The notes beneath the pieces are model-generated. The model saw nothing but the letters and a program-made list of their open reading frames with translations. It was not told where the DNA came from and ran no database searches. From Polyodon spathula (Eukaryota; Chordata; Actinopteri; Acipenseriformes; Polyodontidae), in contig NC_054537.1 of NCBI RefSeq assembly GCF_017654505.1, forward strand, positions 64,738,645-64,802,644: a stretch of 64,000 nt of DNA, in the 5' to 3' direction. Made by a program: the position numbers and the translations under genes. Positions 26,087-39,379 of this stretch are shown here, in pieces; positions within the stretch are counted from its first letter, which is position 1, and every line of letters starts with the position of its first letter.

Positions 26087-27237
26087 TATATATATATATC
26101 TTATCTACGAATATATAGAATATATATTTTTATATATATCCAGTAGATATATATATTATATACATATATGCAATATATATATATCTATATATCGCTGATG
26201 CATAGCGACTCTTTCCCTGAGAAAAAAACAAATCAATGACTTCTCCAGTGACCCGTTTCTACATCTTACAAAATACTGTATCCAAAACAGACGCATTTTA
26301 ATCATGAGCATAACACAAGCGCTCTTGACTGCAGAGGCATTGAGTGTGCAGGTGACGTCTATTACTCCTGCCACTTTAAGGACGAATCCAGCTCTCCCTG
26401 CGCGTGCAATGGTCTGCTTTCTTTTGCACTGTGCTCATTCGGTGTATTTTATTTTTAATATTTCCGCTGTAGCCTTTTATATACTCGCATTGGCTTGTTT
26501 GTATGACTAATTATCACGTTACTGTGCTTAAGAAGTTTCACTTACAACATAGCACGTTATTATTAGCTGCTGGGTTTTGGGTTGCCAATCGTGTTGGCTA
26601 CGTACATTTTTTTTTTCTAAAGTTAGGGGCTGCGGCTTCTGCATTGAGCGCCATCAGAGGGCTGGAAGAGGAAAAAGTTGAAACGTAATTAACAGAGCCA
26701 GACAGCATCCTGCTGGGAGCAGAGTTACTTGTGCGAACACGGCGGTCACGTTTTGTTTTTGAGAACTTTTCATCACTGGGATATACAAATCAACAGGGAT
26801 TACAAAAAAGCAACACTCTTCCCACACAACACGATACGGAATTGAGTTTCTGTACTTCAGTGTTACTGTTGGTTTGGATATCTTGTGCTCTTAAGATTTG
26901 TGGAAGTGCAGAAACTAGAGGGAACTAATGTTGGTGTTTGCTACTCCTGTTGTTTTTCAGTTAGAAAATATCTATATATAAATACGGTAAGCCACAATTA
27001 ATAAATAAACAGTTATTTGTGTATTTTATTATTATTATTTTTCTAATTTATTATGAGCTATATTTTAAACATCAATGAGAAACATTGACGTGGTTTAATT
27101 AGCCAGGCTGTATCTCTGAGCTCTCGTGGCATTTGACCGGAGGCGACTGTGAAACTCATTCGTTGCCTACATTACATTACATTTTTTTTTGAACTCGCAT
27201 AGAACTTTGCCTACACGACCTAAAAGAAAAACTCAAG
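26087..27237 (+). promoter_or_regulatory. LIMD1 upstream region and 5' leader
   Basis: The left 100 bases are AT repeat. From about 26200 to 27237 the sequence is unique and must hold at least the LIMD1 5' leader. No TATA box or CpG-dense patch marks a transcription start. The start codon context is CTCAAGATGG, with A at -3 and G at +4, a strong initiation context. An untranslated upstream exon is possible but not demonstrable here. Confidence 0.4.
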
Positions 27238-28807
27238 ATGGATAAATACGACGATATAGGGCTGGAGGCTAGTAAATTTATTGAGGATCTCAATATGTAT
27301 GAAGCATCCAGAGATGGACTGTTCAGAACAAGAAGAGAGGCGGGCAACAATGCTGACTTTGAAGAAACCAGAAAAGTTTTTGCCTCCAAAATGACCAAAA
27401 TCCATTTGCAAAAACAGCAAGAGGAAATGGCAAACAATAATCTAGGCCCAGCCGTAGCCGCATCTGGAAGGGTTAACAGAGGGGTTGTTGGTGGTCACAA
27501 CATGCTGAGCAGAGCTTCAGACAACGCGGTATTATATACCAACAGGCCACCTATCAATAGTAACATCAGACTGGCTGGTGAAGCCGCTGCCAAACCGCCA
27601 ATATTGTCAGGACCCATGTCTGGTAATGCCAACGCAAACCAGCACCTTTATGATCTGCAGAAACTGAACAGATACCCACAGCAAGAGGTCTCAGTCAGCA
27701 GGGGTCCCATCAATGGAAACAGTTATGAGATCAAGAAGGTTGGGGAACATCCTTTGAAGCTACAAACAGGCCCAGGGTCCAGCTGGGGTGGGTCACACAA
27801 TCGGTTTCCCAGCCAAGATGACCTGGCAGCTGCAAGCCCTGTCTTTACTGACCCGAACCCACAGTACCAACAGCAGCAATACAGAGCCACTGCATCCTTT
27901 GAGCAGAAGCCACTTGGTCAGAGGTCTGCTTCATTTTCCAATACTCTCTCCCCATTGCTGCCATCATTCACTGCTCCATCTTTTAACCAAACACAGGGAC
28001 TGCCTCACCAGAGATCTCTATCTTTCTCTACCCCCTCCTCCACTGCATCTTCCCAGAGCTATCCTATCCAAACAGATGGACCCGCCCAACCAAGCTGGAC
28101 AAGGACCACAGCTCCGGACATGAGAAATACAGGTAGCCCAGAAACTGAGCCTCCAGCCCCAGACAGTCCTGTTAAACCCAACACGGACTACAACTACCAC
28201 TATTGTCAGCAGCAGAAACCACACCAACCCAGCCAGCAACCTGCCAATACAAGGTCCAGTCCTGGAGTAGCTTATTCTGTTCCAGGTGACTCCAGAAGAC
28301 CTGGAGGTGAGCTTTATGACTTCAAACAAAATGGGCAGCAGCTCCAGGGTCCAAGATCCCCCACTTTTCCATATCGAGTAATCCCTACCAGCCCAAACTG
28401 CCAGGTTTCCTCCAACAACCCCTCAGTGCGCTCCGAACAAGTTCCCCCTGCCACCACCGGCAATGGAGGTGGCTTTGGCGATGCAAGCAGTCTGCCACTT
28501 TTCACACAATCCAGCTCCAGAAGCTATACCCAGGGTCAGGCTCCGAGCAGCCAGCTGGCCACTGCTGTCCCGGTCAGCTCAGCTTTTGACAATCCTCCTT
28601 CGCAGCCACCAAGCCATTCCCAGCAGGGATCTTCCTGTGACATCTCCACTCAGGAAACCTCCAGCCCCCCCAGGGTGGTCAAACTGCCCTGTCCAACTCT
28701 CCTTATACAGCCGGAGCAGGGGCCGTCTGCTGCCGAAATAAAATTAGAAGCTCTTACGAAGCGCTTGGAACAAGAGATGGATGCCCAGCCAAAGGCGGAT
28801 TACTTTG
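27238..28807 (+). CDS. LIMD1: LIMD1 exon 1: pre-LIM region, start codon
   Basis: LIMD1 is an Ajuba/Zyxin-family adaptor that shuttles between cytoplasm and nucleus. It is known to link VHL to the PHD prolyl hydroxylases for HIF-1alpha turnover, to act in microRNA silencing and to restrain LATS in Hippo signalling. This exon encodes residues 1-523 plus one base. It opens MDKYDDIGLEASKFIEDLNM and continues YEASRDGLFRTRREAGNN, the signature N-terminus of LIMD1 rather than AJUBA or WTIP. The middle is a low-complexity Ser/Pro/Gln-rich linker, and the last 40 residues (AEIKLEALTKRLEQEMDAQP, then KADYFG) are again conserved. The exon ends at a GTAAGG donor in phase 1. The eight exons join without stops to a 730-residue protein, somewhat longer than the 676-residue human protein because of the linker. 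Confidence 0.97.
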
Positions 28808-29654
28808 GTAAGGACTTTGGGTTGCAATTCTTACATTTTTAATATTTAGTTTTGCCGCAAACTACCTCTTTACTGTAGTGCTATATTTTCAGGCTCTTCC
28901 GCTACATAGATAGTTAGAGATTAGCTGTTTTTGAAGGGGCATTTTGTTTCTTTTTTTAGGTTTTGCAAATGTAGTTTGACCTTGAGTGCATGCTGTGCTC
29001 CACTTGGATCAAGTGGCATGCAGTGTGGTGTTCCCTGCTTTCACTTCAGTGTGTTCAGTTTTTACAATAACCTGTCCAGCAGCCACAGTTAATCCAGATT
29101 TTTCTGTTGCTGTTTCTTTAATTAGTGATGGTGAATTAGGTTCTTAACTAGGCTGCTAAAGTTTTGGGTGTTGTAGATATACTGCTGTACAATAAATAAT
29201 AGCTTCTATTAGGCTGGTCGCTAATTATTGTCATCCCAATAGACCATTACATTCCATCCATGCTCTTGTTCCACAGTCATGCCAGAAATACTGTAGTCTA
29301 TATTGTTTTACAGACAATACAGTTAAAGATCTGGCTTCTGTGTTGTATGTGCACTGGAAAGCTGCTTTACATGTTTAAAGGTTAAGTAGCTTGAAGTGGC
29401 ATTTTATTTTTTCTCTTTCCCTTAATTTTTTTATGATGATTACCATAATTGAGTGGATGTGGGGTGTGTTTCTCCTGTATTGATTTGAATGATGTGTCTC
29501 TGGATTTGAATCAACCTGGTATTATCCGAGCCTATAGAATCACATGATGGGATGAACTTTCAACTCTGCTGACTTGTGGCCTGTATGATTTTGTAGTGGT
29601 CAACTTGTGCATAATGTAGTTTGGCAGAAACTTGTTTTTTTAAAGTAAGTTTTT

Positions 29655-29659
29655 ATTAT

Positions 29660-29702
<43 letters not shown>

Positions 29703-29947
29703 GTCGTCATTTAGCAAATGCTTTTATCCAATGCGATTTATAGAGATTAGGAGGTGAACTGTGCAGCAGCAACAGCGGCTGCAGGGTCATTTACAATAGG
29801 ACCTTGGTTTTTTACGTCTCGTCCGAAGGACAGAGCACAAGGAGGTAAGTGACTTGCTCATTATCATGCACCGTGAGTCCATGGCTGAGCTGGGATTGAA
29901 GCCAGAACCTACTGGTAACAAGCCCCTTTCTTTAAATACTGGACCAC
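29655..29947 (-). mobile_element. tRNA-derived SINE with L2-type 3' tail
   Basis: On the - strand the head (29947 downward) has an A-box-like GTGGTCCAGTATTTAAAG and a B-box-like GGCTTCAATCCCAG, marking a tRNA-derived pol III promoter. The 3' end reads ATTGGATAAAAGCATTTGCT followed by AAATGACGACTA and a (TTA)n run, the conserved tail shared by L2-type LINEs and the SINEs they mobilise. It is inserted antisense to LIMD1. Confidence 0.75.
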
Positions 29948-32336
29948 CAAATATCACAAAGGCAGTATCATTTATTAATTTAGGAATGTATTTAAAAATG
30001 ATTCTGACCTAGTAGCACAAGATATATACTACACATGTACAAGAGCACTCTAGGCAAGAAATTTAATGTTTTGCTGTTTTTCTGTACAAGATGTTGGGGG
30101 AAATGTCCAGTACATGGTAATAAAAACAATTGGGCCTCCGGCTAGCATTGGGATAATTCAGAAATGCAATCTTTTTGCTGAGTTTACACATATTTTCTCA
30201 GAGCTGTTTGCAAGTGTCTGAAATGGACCTGAACATGCCAGTACGCAGTACCCCACTGGTATATTCCAAAATGTTCCAGCCACCAGTTAAGTAATATACA
30301 AGATTTATATTTAGTACATTGTATTTTGGAATTACATTTGACACTTTTGGTGATGTCAGTACATGAACATTTTTGATTAATTTCAAGCAAAGTTTGGTAT
30401 ATGCAGTAGAGACCCGTACAAGAACGTACAAATTCTATTTTAACATTGTATCCTTATTTTGATCATATAGTCATAGTGTAGTGTTATTCCATGGGCTTAG
30501 CCAGTACTTGGTTTGGTAAAGGAATTTATTTTTGTTTATAACAGAGAGTGCTCCGTACAGTTCAATAAATGCAGATCAGCCAATGAATAAAATGTTCAGC
30601 AACAATTTAAGTTAGTGTGTACTGTAAACGAACAGCAAACAATGAGGTGAATACTCTAAATAACAAATGCAGTGTTGCCATCTGCCCTTTTGTCCTTGTA
30701 AAACTTGTGCTAACCAAACGTCCTGGTGTTTGAGTTTCCGTCACATTGGCGTGTGTTTTTTTCAAGGCCTGTCAAATGGGTCTTCCATCAATGTTTAAGG
30801 GGAATCGCCCCCACCTCTCTCTCCCGGAAAAGATGCAGGTATGAACATGAACAAATTATAACATTTCTGAGCCTACAGTATTTTCCAAAACGAATTCCCC
30901 ACAAAATGTCATCTCATTGTATTCCAGAATTTCATATAGTGACATTTTATTATTCATATTGCACTATAGCATATAAGCTATAGTCAATGCTGTTTATGCA
31001 AAGGCAATATGTAAGCAGTTCTACATTGTTTCATATACAACGGCTGAATCAAAATTCTTGGTGAATCTGTACCACAGTTCAGTATTCGTTCCAAAGCAAG
31101 CCACCCCAACACAGCAAGAAAATTGTAGTGAGCCCCTACAATTTAGGACAAACCCTGTAGACTTGACGGTGATAAGAAGACTGTCTTTAATGTGGATGTA
31201 CAGTGAGACCTTCCCTTTTGAGTAGCATGTGAAAAACTCAATTCCACACAGAAACTTCTGGGAAAATAAACTGAAACCCAGAAAATGCTCCACTGGGATG
31301 TTAAATAATGTATGAAATGTGTATCTAGTGTGACCCTCGCATGGAGGCGTGGGCTGTGGTTTAGCTCTGTGGCTGTCTAGTACTATACTGTAGCTGACAC
31401 TGGGACTGAGGAGAGTTCCTGTACAGAATATCAGACCCATTGGACACAAAAACAGTGTATAGAATTTGGCTGTGCAAGGGCAGTAGAATTATCTGGCTAG
31501 GTATTATGTATTTCAGCTCTGGAGGCCTAGGTTAGTATATGGCTCCATTCACATGTGTAGTTAGTTTGTTGGTCTCGACCTAGTCATCATTTCATTTGTG
31601 AATCTCTGCTTCACACCCAGGACTGACTGGCAGTAGGTGGACTTTGAATAATGGGAAGCTGTTCTTCCTTTGCCTTTCATGATTTTTTATTTTTTTCAAA
31701 CACATAAAAGCAAATACAGTAGGACGTTAGGAATGTGGCACGGAATCTGATTAAAGGAAGTTTGAAACTTGTCAGTTTTTATCTTTTGGCTTCTAGTTTG
31801 CAGGCTTCTTCACAAAAAGGGTGATTGACATAAGCAATAATAAATTATCCATAGCCACAAGCTATATTTATGAAACGCGGGGGGTCGTCTTTTTGATAGA
31901 CACTTTTCTATTGCTTCCAGTAGTTTAACCAGAGCTGGAGGCAGCTCCTGCCTGTGACTGCTCCAAGTTTACCTTTTTGTTTATTGTCTTCTTGTCAGCC
32001 AAGCCTCCGTGTGGATCCCTGAGTCCAAAGGCTGCTTGGCTGTGGCAAGATTTCCCATGGGTTTTAGTTTTCTGTATTAACACAAAGTTCAGTACTGATG
32101 CAGGCTTACTGCAGATGCTCTTTTCAGGTCAAGGAAGAAACACAGCACAGGAACTGTTTTTTTTTTTTTTTTCCATTAATGTCAAGTCCACCTTAAAATA
32201 GTTTGCTTTAACTGCTGTAAAATACTGTACTCCAGAATAATTATTTGTGTTTCCAGTTAACTAAGTGGTTGTTTAGTCTGTAACTGTGTATAACTAAGTG
32301 AAAGTATTGTTTATGTATCTACAGTGTGTGTGTGAG

Positions 32337-32337
<1 letters not shown>

Positions 32338-32412
<75 letters not shown>

Positions 32413-32433
32413 ACATTACACACACACACACAG
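32338..32433. repeat. (TA)n/(CA)n microsatellite
   Basis: A TA run of about 70 bases interrupted once, followed by a CA run; a (GT)n start precedes it near 32324. Confidence 0.95.
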
Positions 32434-33765
32434 ACATACATTGAGTATTATCCATCATAATCTCTCAGAAACCGTTGAGGGCTTTATTAGATCCACTGGG
32501 TATTTCCTTCATTTTTTGGTATATAACTGTGTTCTTGTTATCATGCACTGCAAATTAACTATATAACGGCAGTCATTTTATAAGCAATGTTTCTCGTGTT
32601 CCTGTCTAAATTGTATGGAAGATCAAAATCCATATACATGATCCCCTCACATCCAAACTTAACAATGTGAGAGCTTGCCTGTTGTTGAGGCGCAAGTCAC
32701 GTGGTTGTTTGTACAGCAGTAAACCTGTGAGAGAGTTTCTGTGATAAAAGCTGTATTTCAGAAGCCACACTTGCCACCTCTTTTATCCATAATGGAAAAA
32801 CCTTGTGACATAAAGGTGTAAGATTATTGAATGCTTTTACAGACTTAGCATGTTTTCCTTTCTGGCTGACCCCAGACAAATGGTTTAGGTCATGGGTAAA
32901 TGCACTGAAGATGTAGGCAGCGGCTGTCCACTTGATGTTACAGAGTTCTGAAAGAACAGGGCCCCCTTTGTTTTTAGTGGTGTAAAACCTTCCTCAGAAT
33001 ATGCAGAGCTGTATGTAGTTGCAATACAGCTTGTCATGAGCTCCGGGGAGGGACTGGGCTGAGCAGGGAAAAACACTGCAGTGTAACAGAGTTGGGCCTT
33101 GGCAGTAACTGATTTCACCATGAAGCAAGATTAATGCTTTAGCAACCAGGCTTTTTGGCTTGTTTTATTAAAAACATACATAGCTTTTTTGTTCAAATAA
33201 ATAAATAAATAAATAAAAACATTTTTATGATAATTTCAACACACAACAGTGTGTCAATTATATTATAAATGCTTTTATTCTACTTATAAATGACTAAATA
33301 TTGGAAAAAGTGGAAGAAAAATAGTCAAGCACACCCCAGCTGTTTGTGTATGTGGAGTGTCCAGTCAGCCCGGAATGTTAGTCATCCAATCAGATTACAG
33401 TTTTTTTTTTTTTTTTTTTTTCAAATCCCATTTTTATTAAACAAAAAAACATTTGTTGTTGCCCAAGAAAAAGCAGTTTACCATGTCTCTTATGGTATGT
33501 GGCTCTTGTAAGTATTTAGAATTGTAGTTGTATGCACACTGGCTAGTAATACATATTCACTTGTGAGGGCACATTTCTATGGTTTGGTGTTACCCTTTTA
33601 TTAACACTGTTTTAAATTTATAATCTAAGCTTTGCCCCCTGATTTGTGTCTGCCATTTAAAACAAAATCTCTTACATTTTTCAAGTGCTGGGTTACTATG
33701 CAAATCAAAGTGGAGACAAATCTGACACAGCCATCCAGTGCAGCTGAGCTATTTTGATTATGTCT

Positions 33766-33852
33766 CTTGAGTGAGGACTGAGTCCATGACCTCTCACTTT
33801 GATTGTGCCTGGACACTCGAGTGAGGACTGAGTCCATGACCTCTCACTTTGG
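33766..33852 (+). repeat. Short direct repeat, about 34 bp x2
   Basis: GAGTGAGGACTGAGTCCATG followed by ACCTCTCACTTTG occurs twice with a period of about 50 bases, separated by a short spacer. Confidence 0.9.
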
Positions 33853-34583
33853 CTACAGTACATGTAGCTTCTTTTGCAAGGAACGTTATACTGTAATAAA
33901 GTAAGCTGGGTTTGAATTCCTAAAACCACTGCCTGCCATGCCAAATTGGATGACATTTCCCTGTAATAAGGTCTTGATTCGTCATACTTTGATAATTTCC
34001 AGGATTTTATGGGTTTATGGTATTGAATGTCGGCCTTTTCCCAACACACCTCTGTAAAGCTAATTGGCAAAGAGAAAACGGCACACTTGGCATGTGCCAC
34101 GTTGCAGTGGTCTCATGGCATGTTGATTCACAGTTGCGGAGTCCACCGAGAGAGGGCTACCTGAAATGCTTGTGATTTCCCTTTTCAACTGATGCATTTT
34201 AACCCAGTACATTTGGGCCCAGTGTACTGTAAGCTTTGATCCAGCTTAGTAATATTGTGCATGGCGCCTGTAGTGTATGCTTGCCCTGTTTGTCAAATGA
34301 ATGAACCCCTTCTGTTGTATTTTGATCTGTGATTAATTGCTGGCATCATTGTTATATTATACATGGTTTGTTGAGATGCTCTTGTAAACATAACGGATAT
34401 CTTCTGAACTATGAATCTTTCTCTAGGGTATGCCTCCCCATTCCCTTTCAGTTGATAATATAAATAAATTGTAGGATCTCAAGGCTTCATTGAAACCAAG
34501 AAGATTTTGATGACTTTTCTGTGTCTATTGGAGACGTACTGAAGAGGTACAGTATTAAACTGTTTGGTATGGTTGCTTTACAG

Positions 34584-34685
34584 GGACCTGTGTGAAGTGT
34601 AACAAAGGAGTCTATGGAGCGAAGCAGGCGTGCCAGGCCATGGGGAATCTGTACCACGACGTTTGCTTCACCTGCAGTGCCTGCA
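34584..34685 (+). CDS. LIMD1: LIMD1 exon 2: first half of LIM1
   Basis: Encodes residues 524-557 plus one base. It starts LIM1 with CVKC (526-529), then GNLYHDVCFTCSAC, giving zinc ligands Cys526, Cys529, His548, Cys551, Cys554 and Cys557. The acceptor is TTTACAG and the donor GTGAGT, phases 1 in and 1 out. Reading past the donor in the same frame gives unrelated sequence, confirming the boundary. Confidence 0.96.
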
Positions 34686-37600
34686 GTGAGTATTGCACAC
34701 TGGCATTTGATTCTTGTCTTTTTATTCTTTATGTATGTAATGTGAAATTAGATGATGGACATTTCAGCCCATGTTTTCCACATGTATCAAATCCTATGTA
34801 TGTCATTTTTCTTAATTTGCATTTTGTTTTTATTTAACGTGAGCAGCATCTTTTAAACGGCTTTGGTGCTCCATACTCTGTGTAGCATTATACTGTAGAT
34901 GTGAATAATAATAAGAGGATATGGTTTAAAGGTGGCATAACATTGCACGAGTGTGTGTGTGAGAGAGTGTATGTTCTCTCTTTAATCTTTACAGCATGAC
35001 AAAATTGATTAAAGGGTGCTGATCTTGGAGTGGAGTCAAAGTAAGAAAAACGCAAGTCTCCAGCTGTTTTCAATGAGCAGATTTAGACATGGGATGGCTG
35101 GAATACTAGATGAAGACACACACAGGGCATTGTACTACACAACTGTACCTAGATATGTACACATACTTTATTTTAAACATCTTAGTAAAATTCCTCTTTT
35201 TGCTATGTAATTCTTATTTGTGTTTAACAAACAAACAAAAAAATGCTATGTTTGTAATTGTACTTATTATGTATATGTGCCTCTGTGGCTTGTATCCCAT
35301 GATTCCTTTCCCTATGAAAGTGTGGAACCTCCAGTGTTTTTCTTACTCTATGGTGGAGTCTCAGTAGTTGAGCCATGGAGAGGTTCAAGTTAAAATGTCT
35401 GTCAGCTGTCAGGATTCTACCCTGTCTACCTGTTTTACAACTTTCTCTGAGCTATATTTAAAAGCAAGTGATTAGTTTCAGGGTGGAGTACAGCTCCCTG
35501 TTTTGAGATTTTAAAAAAAGCAAACAAAAAAAAAAAAAAAAAAACAGGTGGTGAGGAGTGGAAACTGTATTTATGAGCAAGTTAGTATTTTTGTTTGTGT
35601 GTATGAGACTAATCTATAAAAACAAAATATTCCCACAAAGGCAGTAATTGCTGACAAAAATGGCACTGTTTAAACGCTTTTTAAAGATAATATCCTTTGG
35701 CCTTTGCTTGGAGTATCTACCAATTATATATTTTTGTATCTGACAGTTAACCTACAACATGATGCTTTTTGAAGAGACTGTTTTTCCTTATTAGTTTGCC
35801 CTATGGAACTTGTAGGATTCTCCCTTGGGTGCCACAGGTCAACAAACGCAGGATGTATTTAAAAAATATGTTTTTGCGGTTTGAGGTTTAACACCTACCT
35901 CTCTGCATTGGACACTCGGGTAACTTTCAATATTAGATCATTTCTAACATGCTCCCAGCTCTCGTTGGTCTCGCTCTGCTGATGGAAACAAACAGGACTA
36001 CATTAAGACGCTGTTAACCTGGTTCTACTGGCAGTGGCATAAAGCAGACCTTGTCTTGTAAGTCCTGCACGCCATTTACACTTCTAAAAACAAACTAGCT
36101 AGTCATCAACGCAGCTTAAGTACAGGCTGCATCGTTTTGAAACTGAACAACTGTCGACTTGTAGGATTGTTGAAATTGTATTTTAAGAGGCGCAATTGTT
36201 GATACTAGACTAAACAAATAGCGAAATTATGTTCTAACTTGATACATTAATATGAATTCTAGTAATACACTACCTGTTAGTGAGATATGTGAAGTATTGT
36301 TACACATTTGAACATTGTTGCAAACCAAACAGTCATGACTTTAAGTTCCCTAGATATGTGTGCAGCAGTGTTTTCCCAGGGTGAAATTAGCAACTCCTTC
36401 GGCCGTGTTTGGCCTGACTGCTGTACTTTGGGTGCCTAATGTCTGTAACATGAGAGAAGCTATTTTTTTATTTTTTTTCCTTCAGTTGGTGTTCAGTTTT
36501 AATTAATGAACTGGAATGTATTCTTCAGAGACAAGTATCAGTTTAGTCCCAGATAATCCTGTGACCTGCCCTGCTGAGCTAATGTTCTTGGGACTGACTT
36601 TGGTGGAATGGAATTTAGAAGTCTGGGGAATATTGATGTTGATTTGGAGGGGGGGTGGGGCTGAGGGGATTGTTATCTCAGCTGCAGAGATAAGCAGAGG
36701 GGGTGACAATGTGGGCCCCTGTTCCCCTTGTGCGTAGCAGTGGAGGGCACTTCCTTTTCAAATGACCCTGCTACTGATTGGTCTGTTGTTCTCGGAGCGG
36801 AAAATTACTTTTTTTTTTGTATCACTACAGAAAATCTTAAAATAAAAAAGGTCAAAAAAAAAACAAAAAACAAAGAAACTGTATGGTCAGGAAATATTTT
36901 TATAATGTGTTTGTTCATGTGAAGTAAAACCACACTCTTTTCTAACTTGAATGTGGCCACATAATGCGAAACATTTCTGTCTTGTTTCTCAGCGGCTTGG
37001 GTCATATTTTAGCGCAAGTCCAGTATATAACAGTATACAACCAGCAGTGGAGTGCTGAGAACAATAATGGACCTGCTCTTTACTGAAACGGAATTGTTCC
37101 TTGCTGGTTTAACACTCATAAAAATAGATTTATTCCTTTAAGTAAATGGGCCTTTTCCCTTGCACTCGTTGCTAAGTAATGGCCAATGGATTTTACAGAA
37201 TGAATGTCTGCATTACAAAGCTCACACCTTAAGAACCTGTCTCTCTTGTGGCTTGCTATTATTGGTAAAATATGTTGAATATTTTATACACTTATTCGTG
37301 GATCTTGATTGGATCGCAATATATAGATATATATAGAAATCGATAGATATATATTATGGACTAGACGAAGACGACTATCTTCAAGCCTGATACTATGTGA
37401 ATACAATGCTTCATGCCAGATGTAGACACCACAACAATTAGAATGTTTAAAGAATTGCATATTTTCCATACTTGAGGCTAGAGGTGCCAGGTTAAAACAT
37501 GTGGGCAGTTAGTTTAGTTTTCTGCTATTAAATGTGAAGTAATTTACAAACTAAACTCTGAGGCCACATAAATCATTATAAAAAAGTATTATATGTGCAA

Positions 37601-38422
37601 TATAGTAAATATCAATTACAAAAACCTGTAATTAATCACCTGAGTGTGTGGCAACTTATGTCCTGTTTTAGAGCTTATTTGGAGTATTTAACTACAGTTC
37701 TGTATGATTAATAAAAACAAATATTATTAAACGATCATTAACATACTCTGACTAATTGATTAAAAGAAAACATCAAGGTTAAAACACAACGTTTTAAAAA
37801 ATATGTTTTTGTGGGGTTTTTTGTAAGTGTTTTTTTTTTTTTTTTGAATAATTGAAATTGCAACAATATGGTTTTGTATAAGCGTCACACAGCAATAACT
37901 GAAAGTGGAAGAATTGACATCTCAAAGTGATTAGAACAGACTTCAAACTGTAGCCACAATGAGGAGTACATGTCCCTAGAAAGACTTGATCTAGTGTTCA
38001 TTGACGCCTTGTCGGAGTTGGTTTGTGTGGACTTTTACAAGGTACATTATTAAGGTTTTTTTTTTAACGTATCAGCTTCTTCCTGTATAAATTGCAGCTG
38101 CTTGTGATGTATAGAGTTAATTCTGAAACGGTCAGGCTTATGTTAGGGCTATTTATACTTACTGCTGTGTAGCTGGGGGGAGCAGGGAAATCACATATAG
38201 GCTTGCTGTATCTATTCTGAAACTTGTATTTTCAAACAGTTGGCTTTATTTTCATCTTGGTTTTCCATCCACTTTACAGCTTGAGAAAAATAATTTTGCA
38301 GTGTTTTATAGGCGTTGATGAAATGGAAAGGGAATTTGATATTTTTTATACAGTATAGGCAAGTCAATAAAAGTAAGTAGTGCTCATGTTCAAACAAACC
38401 CAGCTTGAAGTGTGTTTGGTGA

Positions 38423-38426
<4 letters not shown>

Positions 38427-38459
<33 letters not shown>
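38427..38459. repeat. Poly(A) run
   Basis: About 33 consecutive A bases followed by TAATAAT. No retrogene or LINE body was recognised next to it. Confidence 0.95.
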
Positions 38460-38461
<2 letters not shown>

Positions 38462-38873
38462 ATAATTCCTATTGGTTCACACAACCGAATTTATAAATGA
38501 TTGTGAAAAAGATATGCATAAATTACGTATTTAATAAATACACACATACTGTTGTAAATAAGTGTTTCCCTCCTTTGTGTGGAATGTAATTGTATGGGGT
38601 ACCAGGTTTAATTTACTCTTATTTTTTTTACGAAATACAGTACAAATTATGCTTTTGTTTTCCAGCTAATTCAAAATGAAAGAATATCTGTTTGCATTTT
38701 GAAAGAATATTCAAACCTGAAAAAAAAAAATCACGTTCATCTCGGGAGATCATGTGTTGTACTTGTGTACATTGTCTGGATTGTGTATTGATAATGCTGC
38801 ACATCTATTGCTGCTTGCAGTGCTGTGCTGTGTGTGACATACATATTAATAGTTAATCTGGTGTATGAGGCAC

Positions 38874-39379
38874 TGTGACAGGTTGGCTTGTGTGTGATTT
38901 CGGGTCAGGCAGGAATATGGAGTGGTGAGTGAATTGTGAACACGCTGCTTCCGTGGTTTAATAAATGAACAAATAAACAGGTTGAACAAAACAAAACACT
39001 ACACACAAAACAAAATGGCACGTTGGCCAAAATAGACCGTGGACAGTGGGCGAACCCCAAAACAAGTGTCTTGTGCGGAAGGGACTCACAAGTAGCATTT
39101 GTTATTATTTATTTAATTTCTCCTTTCTCTCTCTCTCTCCTCCTCTGCGAACACCCAACCCAGAGTGAGTAATTTGTGCACCTATACATACACCTGTGCC
39201 GGGATTCAATTACTAATTAATCATTCACTTGAATCCCAGCACGTGAACTAATTTGTGCAATACCTGTGCCTAAAACAAATATACATTTGTACAACGCTCA
39301 TGCTACATAGCTCAATTTATACCCCGTGCACCAATATATATACACCAGCAATAACACAAAAATGCGCACAGGGACCATT
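38874..39379 (-). mobile_element. Probable solo LTR in LIMD1 intron 2
   Basis: It opens with TGTGACAGG and follows the layout of the LTR at 4186-4776: AACAAAACAAAACAC block, pyrimidine-rich patch, CACCCAACCCAGAGTGAGT, ATTCAATTACTAATTAATC and a GCACACAGGG-like end. GGCAC lies just before (38869-38873) and again at 39380-39384, a possible 5-base target duplication, but the right edge does not end cleanly in CA. It lies antisense to LIMD1. Confidence 0.7.

Larger units (their letters stand above)
28808..34583. other. LIMD1 intron 1
   Basis: A 5.8-kb GT-AG intron. It holds a SINE at 29655-29947, a (TA)n(CA)n microsatellite at 32338-32433, an (AAAT)n run near 33198, a T run near 33402 and a short duplicated block at 33766-33852. 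No other gene was recognised. Confidence 0.8.

Noticed and set aside
25822..26198. Plus-strand open frames over the Tc1 right end
   Set aside because: The coding strand of the element is minus; these frames have no family match.
28018..28505. Antisense open frames opposite LIMD1 exon 1
   Set aside because: They are mirror effects of the low-complexity coding exon; no motif or splice context.
28808..28842. LIMD1 reading into intron 1
   Set aside because: The open frame continues ten codons past the GTAAGG donor, but the LIM1 half in exon 2 joins perfectly in phase, so splicing is the better reading.
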